20,914 nt of DNA from Rhizosphaericola sp047606825 (GTDB lineage Bacteria; Bacteroidota; Bacteroidia; Chitinophagales; Chitinophagaceae), in NCBI GenBank assembly GCA_047606825.1, contig JASGDY010000086.1, positions 1-20,914 on the forward strand. Direction: 5' to 3'. Within the stretch, counting starts at the first letter, position 1. Each line of letters begins with the position of its first letter. This document shows, piece after piece, positions 1-9,058 of this stretch. The notes beneath the pieces are model-generated. The model was given only the letters and a program-made list of their open reading frames with translations, did not search any database and had not been told where the DNA came from. A program made the translations under genes and the position numbers.

Positions 1-2
1 AC

Positions 3-119
3 TTTTTGGCAAGGATGCGAAGAAAAACAAAATGCTACTCAAAGAGTATCGACAGGCTTAGAGAAGCAATGGCTATGCTAATATTGAAAAGAAATAATCA
101 ATTAGATATACTTAATTAA
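3..119 (+). pseudogene. 3' end of an IS1-family transposase (cut by window edge)
   Basis: An open frame enters from the left edge and ends at TAA 117-119. Its 38 visible residues contain LARMRRKTKCYSKS, which matches the C-terminal signature I know from IS1-family transposases (LAR..RKT.C.SKS followed by a hydrophobic helix and a short Asn-rich tail). The catalytic DDE part would lie outside the window, so I cannot tell whether the copy is intact. It is entered as a fragment because only the tail is visible. A competing frame ending at 61 is shorter and has no recognisable motif. The assignment rests on motif memory, not on a search. Confidence 0.55.
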
Positions 120-313
120 CAATACCCCTTATTCTTTGACGGGAATAAACTTTTGCCTGATTGCAGAGGTGTCGCACTATACAACAGTGCCATGGACGCA
201 TTGTGTTCGTCTTTTGCAAGTGGCTGGTTCGATGTGTTTCGGTACGTATTTCGGCGTTCGGTCAGAATGGTGTTTTTTTAAGATTTTTTTCAATGTAATA
301 AAATATATCAATC
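120..313. other. Non-coding gap between IS1-like tail and epimerase gene
   Basis: No convincing gene is seen. A small hairpin GCACT-ATACAAC-AGTGC lies at 174-190, inside the stretch GTGTCGCACTATACAAC. Its position 50-70 bp past the IS1-like stop codon would suit the terminal repeat of that element, but the other end of the element is not visible for comparison. No exact Bacteroidota promoter (TTTG followed by TAnnTTTG) was found in front of the gene at 314. Confidence 0.4.
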
Positions 314-1168
314 ATGGCTATAAAAATAGGAGCTTCTTTACTGTCATGGGTATTGCCTAAATGGACACCTGAATCGGGAAAATATGCAATAGAGCAAACA
401 GCGTCACACGGATTTGACCTATTGGAGATCCTGCTACCCAATTCCATGGAATTTGACGCAAAAGCGGTGAAGCCTTTACTAAAAAAGAACGGGTTGGGCG
501 TGGTCTGTTCCCTGAACCTTCCGAAGAGCGCACATATTCCCTTTTATCCGAAAGAAGCATTGCACCTCATAAAACAGGCACTGGAAAAGACGGCCCTCTT
601 GGATACGGATTTCCTAGGAGGTGTATTGCATGGAGGCATCGGATGCTTTTCGGAACTTCCGCTTACGGACGAAGAGGCGGACCGGGTCGTTGCGGTTTGG
701 CAGGAAGCTGCTGATTATGCCCAAGAATTAGGCATCCATATAGGCATAGAGCCTGTCAATCGTTATGAAAGCTATGTATGCAACACCGCCGGCAATGTTT
801 TGTCGCTGATAGCGCGCACCGGCAAAGAAAACCTGGGTCTTCATCTCGACACTTTCCACATGAATATTGAGGAAAATAATTTTTATGATCCGGTTGTAAA
901 AGCCGACAAAAAATTAAGGCATATACACATGACGGATTCGCACAGAGGAATGCTGGGTGAAGGTACGGTTAACTGGGATGAACTTTTTAAGGGTATCAAG
1001 GCAATCCATTTTCAGGGAAATCTGGTGCTTGAGAATTTTTCTTCCTCTGTTCCAGGTATGCAGTCGGCCGTATCGCTCTGGCAAAAATCACCGTATGATG
1101 CAGAAGAATTGGCTACCGGAAGTTTACGGTTTGTCCATGCAATGTTGGAAAGATATGGGATAAAATAG
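314..1168 (+). CDS. D-tagatose 3-epimerase family sugar isomerase/epimerase
   Basis: This is a 284-residue TIM-barrel sugar epimerase of the xylose isomerase-like/AP endonuclease 2 superfamily. In the D-tagatose 3-epimerase (D-psicose/L-ribulose 3-epimerase) family the metal ligands are Glu152, Asp185, His211 and Glu246, with Glu158 and Arg217 contacting substrate (Pseudomonas cichorii numbering). Here the same residues occur with a constant offset of six: Glu146 in IEPVNRYE, Glu152, Asp179 in HLDTFHMNIEE, His205 in HIHMTDSHRG, Arg211 and Glu240. The enzyme should epimerise a ketose at C3 in the cytoplasm using a divalent metal. The length is normal and there is no signal peptide. It is the only complete plus-strand gene and is convergent with SusD, so it has its own promoter. 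The exact substrate is unknown. A ketose from the pectin locus, for example a side-chain sugar product, is only an inference. Confidence 0.85.
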   Translation: MAIKIGASLLSWVLPKWTPESGKYAIEQTASHGFDLLEILLPNSMEFDAKAVKPLLKKNGLGVVCSLNLPKSAHIPFYPKEALHLIKQALEKTALLDTDFLGGVLHGGIGCFSELPLTDEEADRVVAVWQEAADYAQELGIHIGIEPVNRYESYVCNTAGNVLSLIARTGKENLGLHLDTFHMNIEENNFYDPVVKADKKLRHIHMTDSHRGMLGEGTVNWDELFKGIKAIHFQGNLVLENFSSSVPGMQSAVSLWQKSPYDAEELATGSLRFVHAMLERYGIK

Positions 1169-1220
1169 TTACTTTTCTGAGTGTCGCTTTATGTTCGTTG
1201 GGAAATGAAAAACAACCAGA

Positions 1221-1293
1221 GGCTTACGCTGCTTTTTCTGGCACCGCAAGCTCCTGATCGGGACGGAGGAGGGGAGGCTTCCACCCCTTCCGT
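1221..1293. terminator. Candidate bidirectional terminator between convergent genes
   Basis: Two back-to-back imperfect hairpins lie in the 153-bp gap between the stop codons of the epimerase (plus) and SusD (minus). The first pairs 1222-1231 with 1242-1251 (8 of 10 pairs, loop containing TTTTT). The second pairs 1263-1274 with 1284-1293, two five-pair helices separated by a 2-nt bulge, GC-rich. Neither has a proper U-tract, so they would be weak intrinsic terminators or 3'-end protection structures. The position suits termination from both sides. Confidence 0.3.
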
Positions 1294-1321
1294 AGAATCA
1301 GATAGACGAGAACTCCAAGTA

Positions 1322-2821
1322 CTAATATCCAGGATTCTGCTCAATGCCCGGAGCTGCGTTTATTTCAGTCGTAGGAATCGGTAACAGCAACTGATATTCC
1401 TGTATAGTTGTGGACGAGGAAGAATAGTAAGCCGACAGATATGTATTCATTGTAGTAAGTGCATTTCCGGATCTTACCAGATCAAACCAGTACACCCCTT
1501 CCCATCCGAACTCGCAGCGTCTTTCATGGAAAATTGTATCACGGAACGTGTCTTGCGTAAGTGCCGATAGGGTTAACTCGTCCAGTCCAGCACGTGTACG
1601 TATCCTATTGACCAATGTTACAGCGTCTGTCGTAGGTCCATACAATTCATTCGAGACCTCGGCATACATCAACATGACATCTTCTGAACGTATTAGCGGA
1701 AAGTCAATGGGCCAGTCACTTGAACTGGTCAATTGGTCAACAACCGTTGTGTCACAATATTTCTTTACCCATTTTCCGCTCTTGACAACATTGCTCGTGT
1801 TCCGGTAAACCGTATCTAGAGTCAGTAACTTTCTTGTGTCACCGTCTTCGTAAGCTGCGATTAAATCGTCCGAAGGATTACCGGTAATATAATAATTACC
1901 ATACGGAAACCAATCATACGTTATGGATGAGGGCACGACCTCCCCGGGAATTTTGCTGCCTAACCCGGTACCCCCTGCGGAATAACATACTTCAAACAGG
2001 TAATAGGCGTTGTTGTTGCTATACTTAAACATGTCTCCATAACTAGAAGCAAAAGTCCATGAACTGCTTTCCTGATCCAGCACATTTTGAAATGCGGCCA
2101 GCGCCTTTTCATAGTAGCTTGTTTGATAATAAGGATAGCCACAATAGTATAAGTAGACTTTCCCCAGTTCCGCCCATGCAGCGTTTAAGGTAACTCTTCC
2201 CAAATCTGAACTGCTACTGTATGCGTAGGGCAAGTATGCATCCGTGGTTACAGTCTCCAATTCACTGATAATATAACTGTATATGGAGTCCGCACTTGTA
2301 CGTGTCAATGCATAACCCTCTTCGGAAGTAATCACAGATGTGACAAGCGGAACGCCACCAAAATTTTTTACCAACTCAAAATAAGCAAATGCCCTCAAAA
2401 ACCTACATTGGTCTATTACTAAGTTTTTGTCATCCTCATCAGAATAGGTCACATTGTCAATCGACTCCAAAATCTTGTTTGCCCTGTATATCATTGTGTA
2501 CAAGTCGGACCATGATGTCTCGGCAGTTGACAAGTCCGCCGTTTGTTGGAATCTTGACAAAGTATAGTAGTCTCTAGCCGCAGATACCGATGAAATATAG
2601 TAATTGCTAGTTCTTAGCTCGGACAGATAATAATAGTTCTCGTCTGGAAGAGACAGCAGTGAATTATATACACCTGTCAATGCCTGACTTATGTCATTAG
2701 TAGAGGTGTAAAAGTTTTCTACCGTTATATTAGAGATGGATGTGGTATCCAGATATTTGTTACAGGATGAGCTCACTATCATAGCACACATCCCGTAGGT
2801 TATATATTTTATGTGTTTCAT
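1322..2821 (-). CDS. susD-like: SusD-like outer-membrane glycan-binding lipoprotein
   Basis: This 499-residue SusD/RagB-family surface lipoprotein captures oligosaccharides and acts as a lid on the neighbouring SusC porin. A type II signal peptide ends in VSSSC with Cys20 as the lipidation site. It is followed by the usual N-terminal helical part (ENFYTSTNDISQALTGVYNSL) and TPR-like segments such as RFLRAFAYFELVKNFGGVPLV. The C-terminus LLLPIPTTEINAAPGIEQNPGY is the classic SusD ending (LPIP..EI...P...QNPGY). The protein is rich in Ser, Thr and Tyr, as expected for a carbohydrate-binding surface. It starts 21 bp after the SusC stop codon, in the order SusC then SusD, so the two are almost certainly co-transcribed. 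The glycan bound is inferred from context to be an RG-I fragment. Length is normal for the family. Confidence 0.95.
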   Translation of the reverse strand: MKHIKYITYGMCAMIVSSSCNKYLDTTSISNITVENFYTSTNDISQALTGVYNSLLSLPDENYYYLSELRTSNYYISSVSAARDYYTLSRFQQTADLSTAETSWSDLYTMIYRANKILESIDNVTYSDEDDKNLVIDQCRFLRAFAYFELVKNFGGVPLVTSVITSEEGYALTRTSADSIYSYIISELETVTTDAYLPYAYSSSSDLGRVTLNAAWAELGKVYLYYCGYPYYQTSYYEKALAAFQNVLDQESSSWTFASSYGDMFKYSNNNAYYLFEVCYSAGGTGLGSKIPGEVVPSSITYDWFPYGNYYITGNPSDDLIAAYEDGDTRKLLTLDTVYRNTSNVVKSGKWVKKYCDTTVVDQLTSSSDWPIDFPLIRSEDVMLMYAEVSNELYGPTTDAVTLVNRIRTRAGLDELTLSALTQDTFRDTIFHERRCEFGWEGVYWFDLVRSGNALTTMNTYLSAYYSSSSTTIQEYQLLLPIPTTEINAAPGIEQNPGY

Positions 2822-2842
2822 GGATAAAAATTATTTTGTAAT

Positions 2843-5800
2843 TTAAAAATTAACATTAAGTCCTAAACTAATAGTCCTGGCCGTAGGGAAGCTAGACCAA
2901 TCACTTAGATATGTCGACTGGAAAGCCTCCGGAGAATACCCTCCGTCATAGTTGCAATGCATCCAGAGGTTTTCGGCACTGACATAGGCGTTTAAACTGG
3001 ATATGAATTTAAATAATTTAGGCTTCCTGACGGTATATCCTACCGTCAGGTTCTTAATCTTGTAATATGCACCGCTATAAAGCCATCTACTGTCATACAG
3101 GCTTGCCGTTGAGGCGTCTATTCTTGGTGTCTTCCCATCTCCAGGAGAATCCAGGGAACGAAACCTATTTACCCATTTATGCATGATATTATAAAATCCC
3201 TGCGTCTCGGTCGGCCTGTCGATGTCACGGCCGTACATGCTAAGGATCTGATTGCCCCATTGCCCCTGAAACAATATGGATATGTTGAAATTCCCTAACG
3301 TTATCGTATTGGTCATACCCCAGATATAATTAGGGTCTGGGTGTCCTAAGTCAGTTTTGTCGTCGGCTGTTATCTCTCCGTCCCCATTTACGTCCTCGTA
3401 TGTCGGGTCTCCTATGATTGTAGTACTCATCTTGGGTAACGTATTCAACTTTTCTTCCGTGGTGTAAACGCCAGTGGCATGGTACATGTAATACGAATAT
3501 ATCGGACGACCGACCTTGATCCTTACCGTCTCGTCAAATCCTGTATAAAGGGTTGCGTTGTTGTTAATCAAGCTGAGAACTTTGTTCTTATTGAACGAAA
3601 AATTAAACGCGGTCTGCCAACTGAAATTCTTATGGGTGATATTGTTGGTATTGAGATTGATCTCATATCCTTGGTTCCTGACAGATCCGACATTCTTGTT
3701 TTCCGTTGTAAAGCCAGTCGTACTTGCAATAGTGGCGGCCATCAACAAGTCTTTGGTCGTTTTTATGTAATAGTCAAATGTCAACGAAACTGTGTTGTTG
3801 AATAACTGTATGTCCGTACCGATGTTATGAGTGGTTGTTTTTTCCCATGTCAGGTCAGGTGTAGACATCGAAGATGCGGCATATCCATAGCTGACGTCAT
3901 CGCCAAAAGTATAGTTGGCAGAACTTAAGATTCCTTCGGTCGGATAGTCCGAGCTACTGATTCTGTCGTTTCCCACCATTCCCACGCTATACCTAATTTT
4001 CCAGTCTGAAACATAGTCTTTTAGGAAACTCATAAATTTCTCGTTGCTTAGACGCCATCCAATGGATCCGGAAGGGAATGTACCGTATTTGTGTTCTGAA
4101 AACCTTGAAATTCCATCTCGCCTAACGGAAAAAGAAAGCAGGTAACGATCCGAATAGAAATAATTGAGGCGAGCAAAAAAGGACGCCTGTCTTCTTTGCG
4201 ATTCGGCGGCAGTTGAAGCGGTAAGGTTTTCGCTTGTGGTAGCGGTGAAAGTATAAAGATTGTCGTTTGAAAACCCACTCGCGGTCTGCGCAGTACCGGC
4301 GGTATAATTCTGTTCTATCGAAGTTCCCGCAGTGGTATTGAAAGAATGGTTATTCAATTTAAGATTGTACGTTGCGACGGATTGGAACAAATAATACTGT
4401 ATTCTGGACGTGTTCCGTTTCGCAGTACTTACGGCTCCAGCTTCCGCAGATTTTGAACTCGTCGTTACCGAGGTAGGCTGGTAATACTTATAATCCGAAC
4501 TGGACGAGTTCCAGGCACCAGTAGTTCGCAAATTCAGCCCCTTGGCCAAGTTAAGATCCACATATAAATTGCTCATCAGCTTGGTGAGCTGTGTATTCTG
4601 CAAGGTGTTTTCCATGACATATATTGGATTGACTGAATTCTTGACCCACGCATAAGTGGCATAACCGATTTCTCCAGCATGGAGCCCCACACCTTTTTCC
4701 GAAAACATCGGATAGCTGGCCACCGTAGAGCCTATGCTAGACTTACCATTAATATTAGAACCGTAACGTCTTGAAAATGTGGGCGCAAGGTTTAGTCCCA
4801 CTTTAGCGTTGTTGGACAACTTTATTTCCAAATTTGACCGTAGACCATATAAGTTATAACCTGAATTAGGAGCCATGCCCGTCTGGTTGGTATAATCTCC
4901 CGTCAGCATATAGGTGATATTATTGTTGCTTCCTCTCACACTCAAGCTGGCTCGTTCCATATAGGCTGGCCTATAAAATGCCTTCTCCCAGTTGACAATC
5001 TCCAAACTATCGCTACCATACGCCCAGTATGGATCATACATATAGCTGTACTCTGAGGCGGCACCCTCATGCGTATTTTCCACACCCAGATAGGCTGCCC
5101 GGGTAGCCCCATCATCTGACGCGGAATTAGCACTAGATAAACTCACCCAATTAGAATCTATAAGATCTTTCCTAAACTGTATCCATTCGTCTGGATCCAT
5201 CATTTTGACCAATCTTTCTGGCGTAGACCTAGATACGTTAGAGGTAAAAGTAAGGACTGGTTTGCCCAATTGCCCTTTTTTCGTCGTAATCAATATGACG
5301 CCATTGGAGCCCCTTGCCCCATATATGGATGCAGTGGAGGCATCTTTCAACACATCAATGGACTCCACGGTGCTAGGGTCAATGTCTTGCAAATCACTGA
5401 CAGGCACACCATCCACGACATACAGGGGATCATTGCTCGCGCTAATGGAGGACGAACCTCTGACGCGTATCTGCATCGCGGCACCGGGAGCACCATCAAT
5501 TGCCTGAACTTGCACACCAGGCATCTTGGCTGCCAGAGCCTGGTCTATCTGTGTCAATGGTCGGTCTTTGAAATCTTCTTCTCCGATGTGACTAACAGGG
5601 CCGGTCAAATCTTTCTTTTTCTGGGTTCCGTATCCTACGACAATGACCTCGTCCAGTTGGGAAGCATCAGAAGTGGTTAAAATGATTTGTAGCGGTGTGC
5701 TCATGCTAGTTACGCTGATTTCTTTCGGTGCATAACCAATGGAGGTCGCCACTAGCACATCGCCCGGAACCGCGGTAATAGAAAAATGTCCGGTCGTATC

Positions 5801-5998
5801 AGCCACCGCGTGGATTAATTTTCCTTTGACCTGTATGGTTGCGGGTATGCCGATATTATTCTGTGAAAGTACGATACCGGATACTGTTTTTTGGGAAAAG
5901 GAAGCAGTAACGCACAATAATTGTCCGACCGCATAAAAAAGTAGAAATTTCCTAAGTCGTTGTTTAGGAAAACGGAACGTTGACAAGCATTTTGACAT
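2843..5998 (-). CDS. susC-like: SusC-like TonB-dependent outer-membrane transporter
   Basis: This 1051-residue TonB-dependent transporter of the SusC/RagA family imports oligosaccharides bound by the adjacent SusD. Domains in order: a signal peptide ending near residue 36 (ASFSQ); a carboxypeptidase D regulatory-like domain at about 38-110 (VSGIVLSQNNIGIPATIQVKG); a linker with the family motif LDEVIVVGYGTQKKKDLTG at about 115-133, where the TonB box lies; a plug domain to about 235 with GVQVQ, RVRGSSSISASNDPLYVVDG and SIYGARGSNGVILITTKKG; then a 22-strand barrel ending in aromatic Phe (LGLNVNF). There is no N-terminal anti-sigma-interacting STN domain, so direct SusC-to-anti-sigma signalling is not expected. 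SusD follows 21 bp downstream. A 774-bp gap lies upstream and should carry the promoter. Substrate by context: RG-I oligosaccharides. Confidence 0.95.
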   Translation of the reverse strand: MSKCLSTFRFPKQRLRKFLLFYAVGQLLCVTASFSQKTVSGIVLSQNNIGIPATIQVKGKLIHAVADTTGHFSITAVPGDVLVATSIGYAPKEISVTSMSTPLQIILTTSDASQLDEVIVVGYGTQKKKDLTGPVSHIGEEDFKDRPLTQIDQALAAKMPGVQVQAIDGAPGAAMQIRVRGSSSISASNDPLYVVDGVPVSDLQDIDPSTVESIDVLKDASTASIYGARGSNGVILITTKKGQLGKPVLTFTSNVSRSTPERLVKMMDPDEWIQFRKDLIDSNWVSLSSANSASDDGATRAAYLGVENTHEGAASEYSYMYDPYWAYGSDSLEIVNWEKAFYRPAYMERASLSVRGSNNNITYMLTGDYTNQTGMAPNSGYNLYGLRSNLEIKLSNNAKVGLNLAPTFSRRYGSNINGKSSIGSTVASYPMFSEKGVGLHAGEIGYATYAWVKNSVNPIYVMENTLQNTQLTKLMSNLYVDLNLAKGLNLRTTGAWNSSSSDYKYYQPTSVTTSSKSAEAGAVSTAKRNTSRIQYYLFQSVATYNLKLNNHSFNTTAGTSIEQNYTAGTAQTASGFSNDNLYTFTATTSENLTASTAAESQRRQASFFARLNYFYSDRYLLSFSVRRDGISRFSEHKYGTFPSGSIGWRLSNEKFMSFLKDYVSDWKIRYSVGMVGNDRISSSDYPTEGILSSANYTFGDDVSYGYAASSMSTPDLTWEKTTTHNIGTDIQLFNNTVSLTFDYYIKTTKDLLMAATIASTTGFTTENKNVGSVRNQGYEINLNTNNITHKNFSWQTAFNFSFNKNKVLSLINNNATLYTGFDETVRIKVGRPIYSYYMYHATGVYTTEEKLNTLPKMSTTIIGDPTYEDVNGDGEITADDKTDLGHPDPNYIWGMTNTITLGNFNISILFQGQWGNQILSMYGRDIDRPTETQGFYNIMHKWVNRFRSLDSPGDGKTPRIDASTASLYDSRWLYSGAYYKIKNLTVGYTVRKPKLFKFISSLNAYVSAENLWMHCNYDGGYSPEAFQSTYLSDWSSFPTARTISLGLNVNF

Positions 5999-6772
5999 AA
6001 GTCTTAAAATTTAAAAAATAAGAAATGGATTTTTATAACAAAGCAACCTCAATATGTTGTCCTTAATATGGCCTATCTGACGTGTAATCGCAATCAATCC
6101 CTACCTTTTCAAGGAAAAACATAAGACCATGGATATACGGCGCAAGCGAAAGTGTGAATATGTATATAACCAGCAACAAAGGATATTCGTTCTTTACGAC
6201 TATCTTATCTATTATCAGCAAGAATCTTATTTATGAAATATTTTATATTTTAATAACCGTTTAGTCTATATTCATAGAATTGAGATGAATAATAAGGATT
6301 TTCGAGTAAAAGCATATTCAATTCAGATATATATGATTACCTATTCGGAATTTCATACAGGAATCGAATAGATAAACTAAATAGTACATATAAAAACCTA
6401 GACAATAATATAAATCGAACTCAAAAGTAATATATTATTAATCGTTTGGGTAATTATGCCCTATGTGTGAAATATAAACCCTTACCGGTTATGCGTTTTA
6501 GAAAACTTAATAGGTCATATATCTTGCTCCCATTAATAAGTACGCTATACGAAGTTGAAAAAATTCCTGACAATAACTGTCCTGCTCTTTCATGTTAGGT
6601 TGTATCCTGAATTTCAAACCATATTTTTATCGATTTCACGCATTGGACTAGCTATCAACCACGAACGTCGACCATTTCAGCAACGATCAACGTCTCTATA
6701 GTAGCGAGGATTGGGATACGACCCGACCTTCAGGAATAACAAATCTATGTTTATCTTAGATATATATTATGG
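5999..6772. promoter_or_regulatory. 774-bp AT-rich non-coding region upstream of SusC
   Basis: No gene is supported on either strand. The region must hold the start signals of susCD and the end of the CE12 transcript. It contains one 105-bp repeat copy at 6435-6539 (listed separately). Between the repeat and SusC there are two inverted repeats: CTATTCG (6341-6347) with CGAATAG (6365-6371), 17 nt apart, and a GAATTGA/TCAATTC pair around 6278-6325. Either could be a regulator site. On the minus strand TACTTTTG (6429-6422) fits the Bacteroidota -7 consensus TAnnTTTG but lacks a TTTG at -33. The 233 bp between the repeat and the CE12 stop (6540-6772) look like degenerate sequence with no recognisable content. 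Confidence 0.4.
6435..6539 (+). repeat. 105-bp inverted repeat, copy 1
   Basis: Reverse-complement comparison shows this segment equals 9059-9163 at 104 of 105 positions. The only difference is C at 6486 against T in the other copy (A at 9112 on the plus strand). The match stops sharply at both ends (6434/9164 and 6540/9058 differ). The unit begins with TTATTAAT and ends with ATTAATAA, so it has 8-bp terminal inverted repeats, and it carries a small internal hairpin GTTTT-AG-AAAAC at 6495-6506. This copy lies in the gap between the small CE12 gene and SusC. Confidence 0.95.
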
Positions 6773-7549
6773 TTACTTGAGCAAGTAGGTCTTAAGATTG
6801 CAATCATTCAACTGTGAGATTTGTGCTGCTACAATATTGGCATTAAACCTTGCTCCCTCCTCATTGGTATGTGTATGTTCCTTTGGGAAGAAGGTAGCAA
6901 CTTTATCTTTCCCGACTTTCTCGAAAGCATCGCCAATCACATTATTCAAGTCTATGAATGGCACCCGTTCTTCTACCGCTACTTGACGCGCCCACAAAGC
7001 ATAGCTGTCGTTGCTGCGCAGCACTTTGCCATCTTTCCAGTCGTTGCGCGGAATAGGCGAACAGACTATCGGGGTTGCACCTTTGGACCTAGCATCCTGT
7101 ATGTATTTTCTGATATACCAGCCATAAGTATGGACGGTTTCTTGTTTCTGTATTTTAGGATTAAAAATATCCTTGCTCTCCTCTCCTATTCCTTTAAGCG
7201 AGCCGCGCGCCCTTGCCGTATCGTCCAAGGGGCCACTGTCATTATGTCCAAATTGCATCAACACATAATCACCATTTTTGAGGTGGGACAATACCTTAGC
7301 CCACCTACCCTCGTAAATAAACGACCTGGAACTACGTCCACCAATCGCATCATTCTCCACACTTATCCTCGACGTATCAAAATAACTACCCAAAAAGCTT
7401 CCCCATCCCTGCAAAAGATTACCAGCAGAACCAGAACCATTCTTAACCGTAGAATCTCCAATAATAAATAGTGTCGGCTTAGGTACTTCAAATGCGATTA
7501 TCAACATAACCGTCAACAAACAAAAAGTTAATTGAAATGTGCGTTTCAT
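6773..7549 (-). CDS. CE12-type rhamnogalacturonan acetylesterase (GDSL/SGNH hydrolase)
   Basis: This secreted SGNH esterase removes acetyl groups from rhamnogalacturonan. Counting from a TTG at 7558, motifs are: block I FIIGDSTVKN with Ser36, block II AIGGRSSRSF, block III MQFGHND with Asn106, and block V KEHTHTN at 226-232. In the family block V is normally DxxH. Here the Asp position is Glu227, while His230 is kept. I prefer the ATG at 7549, three codons further in, because MKRTFQLTFCLL gives a regular signal peptide. That leaves 258 residues, normal for CE12. It lies 30 bp after the GH28 stop codon and is probably co-transcribed with it. Both genes lie inside the pair of 105-bp inverted repeats. 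CE12 is strongly supported by context. A pectin acetylesterase with other specificity is the alternative. Confidence 0.88.
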   Translation of the reverse strand: MKRTFQLTFCLLTVMLIIAFEVPKPTLFIIGDSTVKNGSGSAGNLLQGWGSFLGSYFDTSRISVENDAIGGRSSRSFIYEGRWAKVLSHLKNGDYVLMQFGHNDSGPLDDTARARGSLKGIGEESKDIFNPKIQKQETVHTYGWYIRKYIQDARSKGATPIVCSPIPRNDWKDGKVLRSNDSYALWARQVAVEERVPFIDLNNVIGDAFEKVGKDKVATFFPKEHTHTNEEGARFNANIVAAQISQLNDCNLKTYLLK

Positions 7550-7579
7550 TTTAATCAATTTAAAATAGAAAAATTGTTA

Positions 7580-9004
7580 TTACTTCAAGCGTTCACGCTC
7601 TTCTTCGCTCAATACAGATTGAAGTTTCGAAATTGAAGCAAGCTTGATATCGATATTCTTAAATTCCCAATTATTATAATATTGAATCGACCCTATACTA
7701 TTAACACCAAAAAAACTATTTAATAAAGTAACATTGCCAATAAGTGAAGAATCAAGACCATTGACATCTAGCAATACTCCAGAATTTGTCGCTTTAATAT
7801 TTTGTAAAACGATTCCGGTTACATGCGGGATACCTTTGGATACTCGTTCCACCTTTTTCAACATAGTTTTCCAGTGTTCAGGCATTGTTTCTTCGGTATA
7901 ACCTTTGGGAATACCGGAATAACTATAAGCAGGATACCAGTTGAGATTGCATTGGAACACCGTCTTGACAGAATCCAACAACCAGCCATCGAGCGTAATA
8001 TCTTCCAAAACACCACCTCTCGTCGTAGCGGACTTAATACGAAAACCATTGTCCGTCTTAGCTGCTTTTAAATTATAGGCATACACATGTTTAATTCCGC
8101 CAGAAGTTTCGCTGCCGAGTGTCAAAAGTCCGGCACCTCTGCGCGCAACACTATTACGAATAACAACATATTGTGTAGGTCGATTGACACGTAGTCCATC
8201 CCAATCGCGTCCTGCTTTTAAACAAAAATTGTCATCATTGCAATCAATATCACAATTCTCAACCAGAACCCATTCCGACGAATCAATATCGATACCGTCA
8301 GTACTAGGACCATGCCCATCCACATTATTACGAATGACAATACCTTCAACGGTTACGTGATTCGAATACAAAACCTGCACTGTCCAAAAACCGGCATTAG
8401 AAAGTTGCACACCCTTCAACAATACATCGCTTGAATTTTGAACCAAAATGGTACGCACTCGTTCCGCATCGTAATCCACAATCCAGCGCAGACCTCGCTT
8501 GTCATAGTCCTTGCGCATCGCCCAATACTTGTCCCAACAAAATTTTCCACGCGCATTAATTTTTCCGTCGCCGACTACTCCTGCGTTTTTTTGGTCAACA
8601 ATATTGATAAGTGCAGACGGCCAATCCATTTCAATACCTGCAATTCTCGACCTTAACTTAGGATAGTCCTCAAAATGTTGGGAGGCCAAAAGGTATACAT
8701 CTTTGTCCACCTGCAATACTACATTAGATTTTAAAAATAGCGCACCTGTTACATAAATTCCGGGTTTAAAAGAAACTATACCCCCACCTTTTGCTGCACA
8801 ATCCTCAATTGCTTTTTGGATTGCCTTAGTCGCATACTGCGCCGTATCTTTTATCAAACCCGAAGCGCGGACTATAATATTATTTTTCCCTACACTCCAT
8901 TTGCGGACACCAACCTTGCCCATCCAATCTTTGTACGTTGATTGTCCTTGGACATAACAACCAACAAAAAACAATGTAACTATTAAAACAAAAATTCTTT
9001 TCAT
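7580..9004 (-). CDS. GH28 polygalacturonase / rhamnogalacturonan hydrolase
   Basis: This 474-residue right-handed beta-helix glycoside hydrolase of family 28 cleaves alpha-1,4 galacturonosyl or alpha-1,2 GalA-Rha linkages with inversion. The catalytic aspartates are visible: STDGIDID (Asp236) and CNDDN (Asp257, Asp258). The substrate-binding RIK is at 322-324 (DNGFRIKSA). The usual GHG segment is replaced by TLGSETSGG at 295-303, as in many bacterial exo-acting or rhamnogalacturonan-type members. The early motif GGGIVSFKPGIYVTGAL at about 73-89 is typical. A hydrophobic signal sequence (residues 1-21) contains Cys16 in FVGC, a poor lipobox, so it is periplasmic or possibly a lipoprotein. It starts 55 bp from repeat copy 2 and is followed by the CE12 gene. 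Context favours rhamnogalacturonan over homogalacturonan, but this is inference. Confidence 0.9.
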   Translation of the reverse strand: MKRIFVLIVTLFFVGCYVQGQSTYKDWMGKVGVRKWSVGKNNIIVRASGLIKDTAQYATKAIQKAIEDCAAKGGGIVSFKPGIYVTGALFLKSNVVLQVDKDVYLLASQHFEDYPKLRSRIAGIEMDWPSALINIVDQKNAGVVGDGKINARGKFCWDKYWAMRKDYDKRGLRWIVDYDAERVRTILVQNSSDVLLKGVQLSNAGFWTVQVLYSNHVTVEGIVIRNNVDGHGPSTDGIDIDSSEWVLVENCDIDCNDDNFCLKAGRDWDGLRVNRPTQYVVIRNSVARRGAGLLTLGSETSGGIKHVYAYNLKAAKTDNGFRIKSATTRGGVLEDITLDGWLLDSVKTVFQCNLNWYPAYSYSGIPKGYTEETMPEHWKTMLKKVERVSKGIPHVTGIVLQNIKATNSGVLLDVNGLDSSLIGNVTLLNSFFGVNSIGSIQYYNNWEFKNIDIKLASISKLQSVLSEEERERLK

Positions 9005-9058
9005 TGAATTAAAAATTAAAAAGGCAAAATATATCTATAATTTTTGATGAAAATGAAT

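Noticed and set aside
2..61. Open frame ending at TAG 59-61 as a gene tail
   Set aside because: A neighbouring frame running to 119 carries a recognisable IS1 transposase C-terminal motif and is longer.
6422..6429. TACTTTTG on the minus strand as the susC promoter
   Set aside because: It matches the -7 consensus, but there is no TTTG at the -33 position and the leader would exceed 400 nt, so it is not listed as a promoter.
6690..6735. tRNA T-arm-like stretch (minus strand GGGTCGTATCCC) as a tRNA fragment or attachment site
   Set aside because: The loop and the rest of a cloverleaf do not fit, and no integrase or second copy is present.
6821..7471. 216-codon plus-strand frame opposite the CE12 gene
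   Set aside because: It is antisense to a conserved enzyme with clear motifs and shows no family features of its own.
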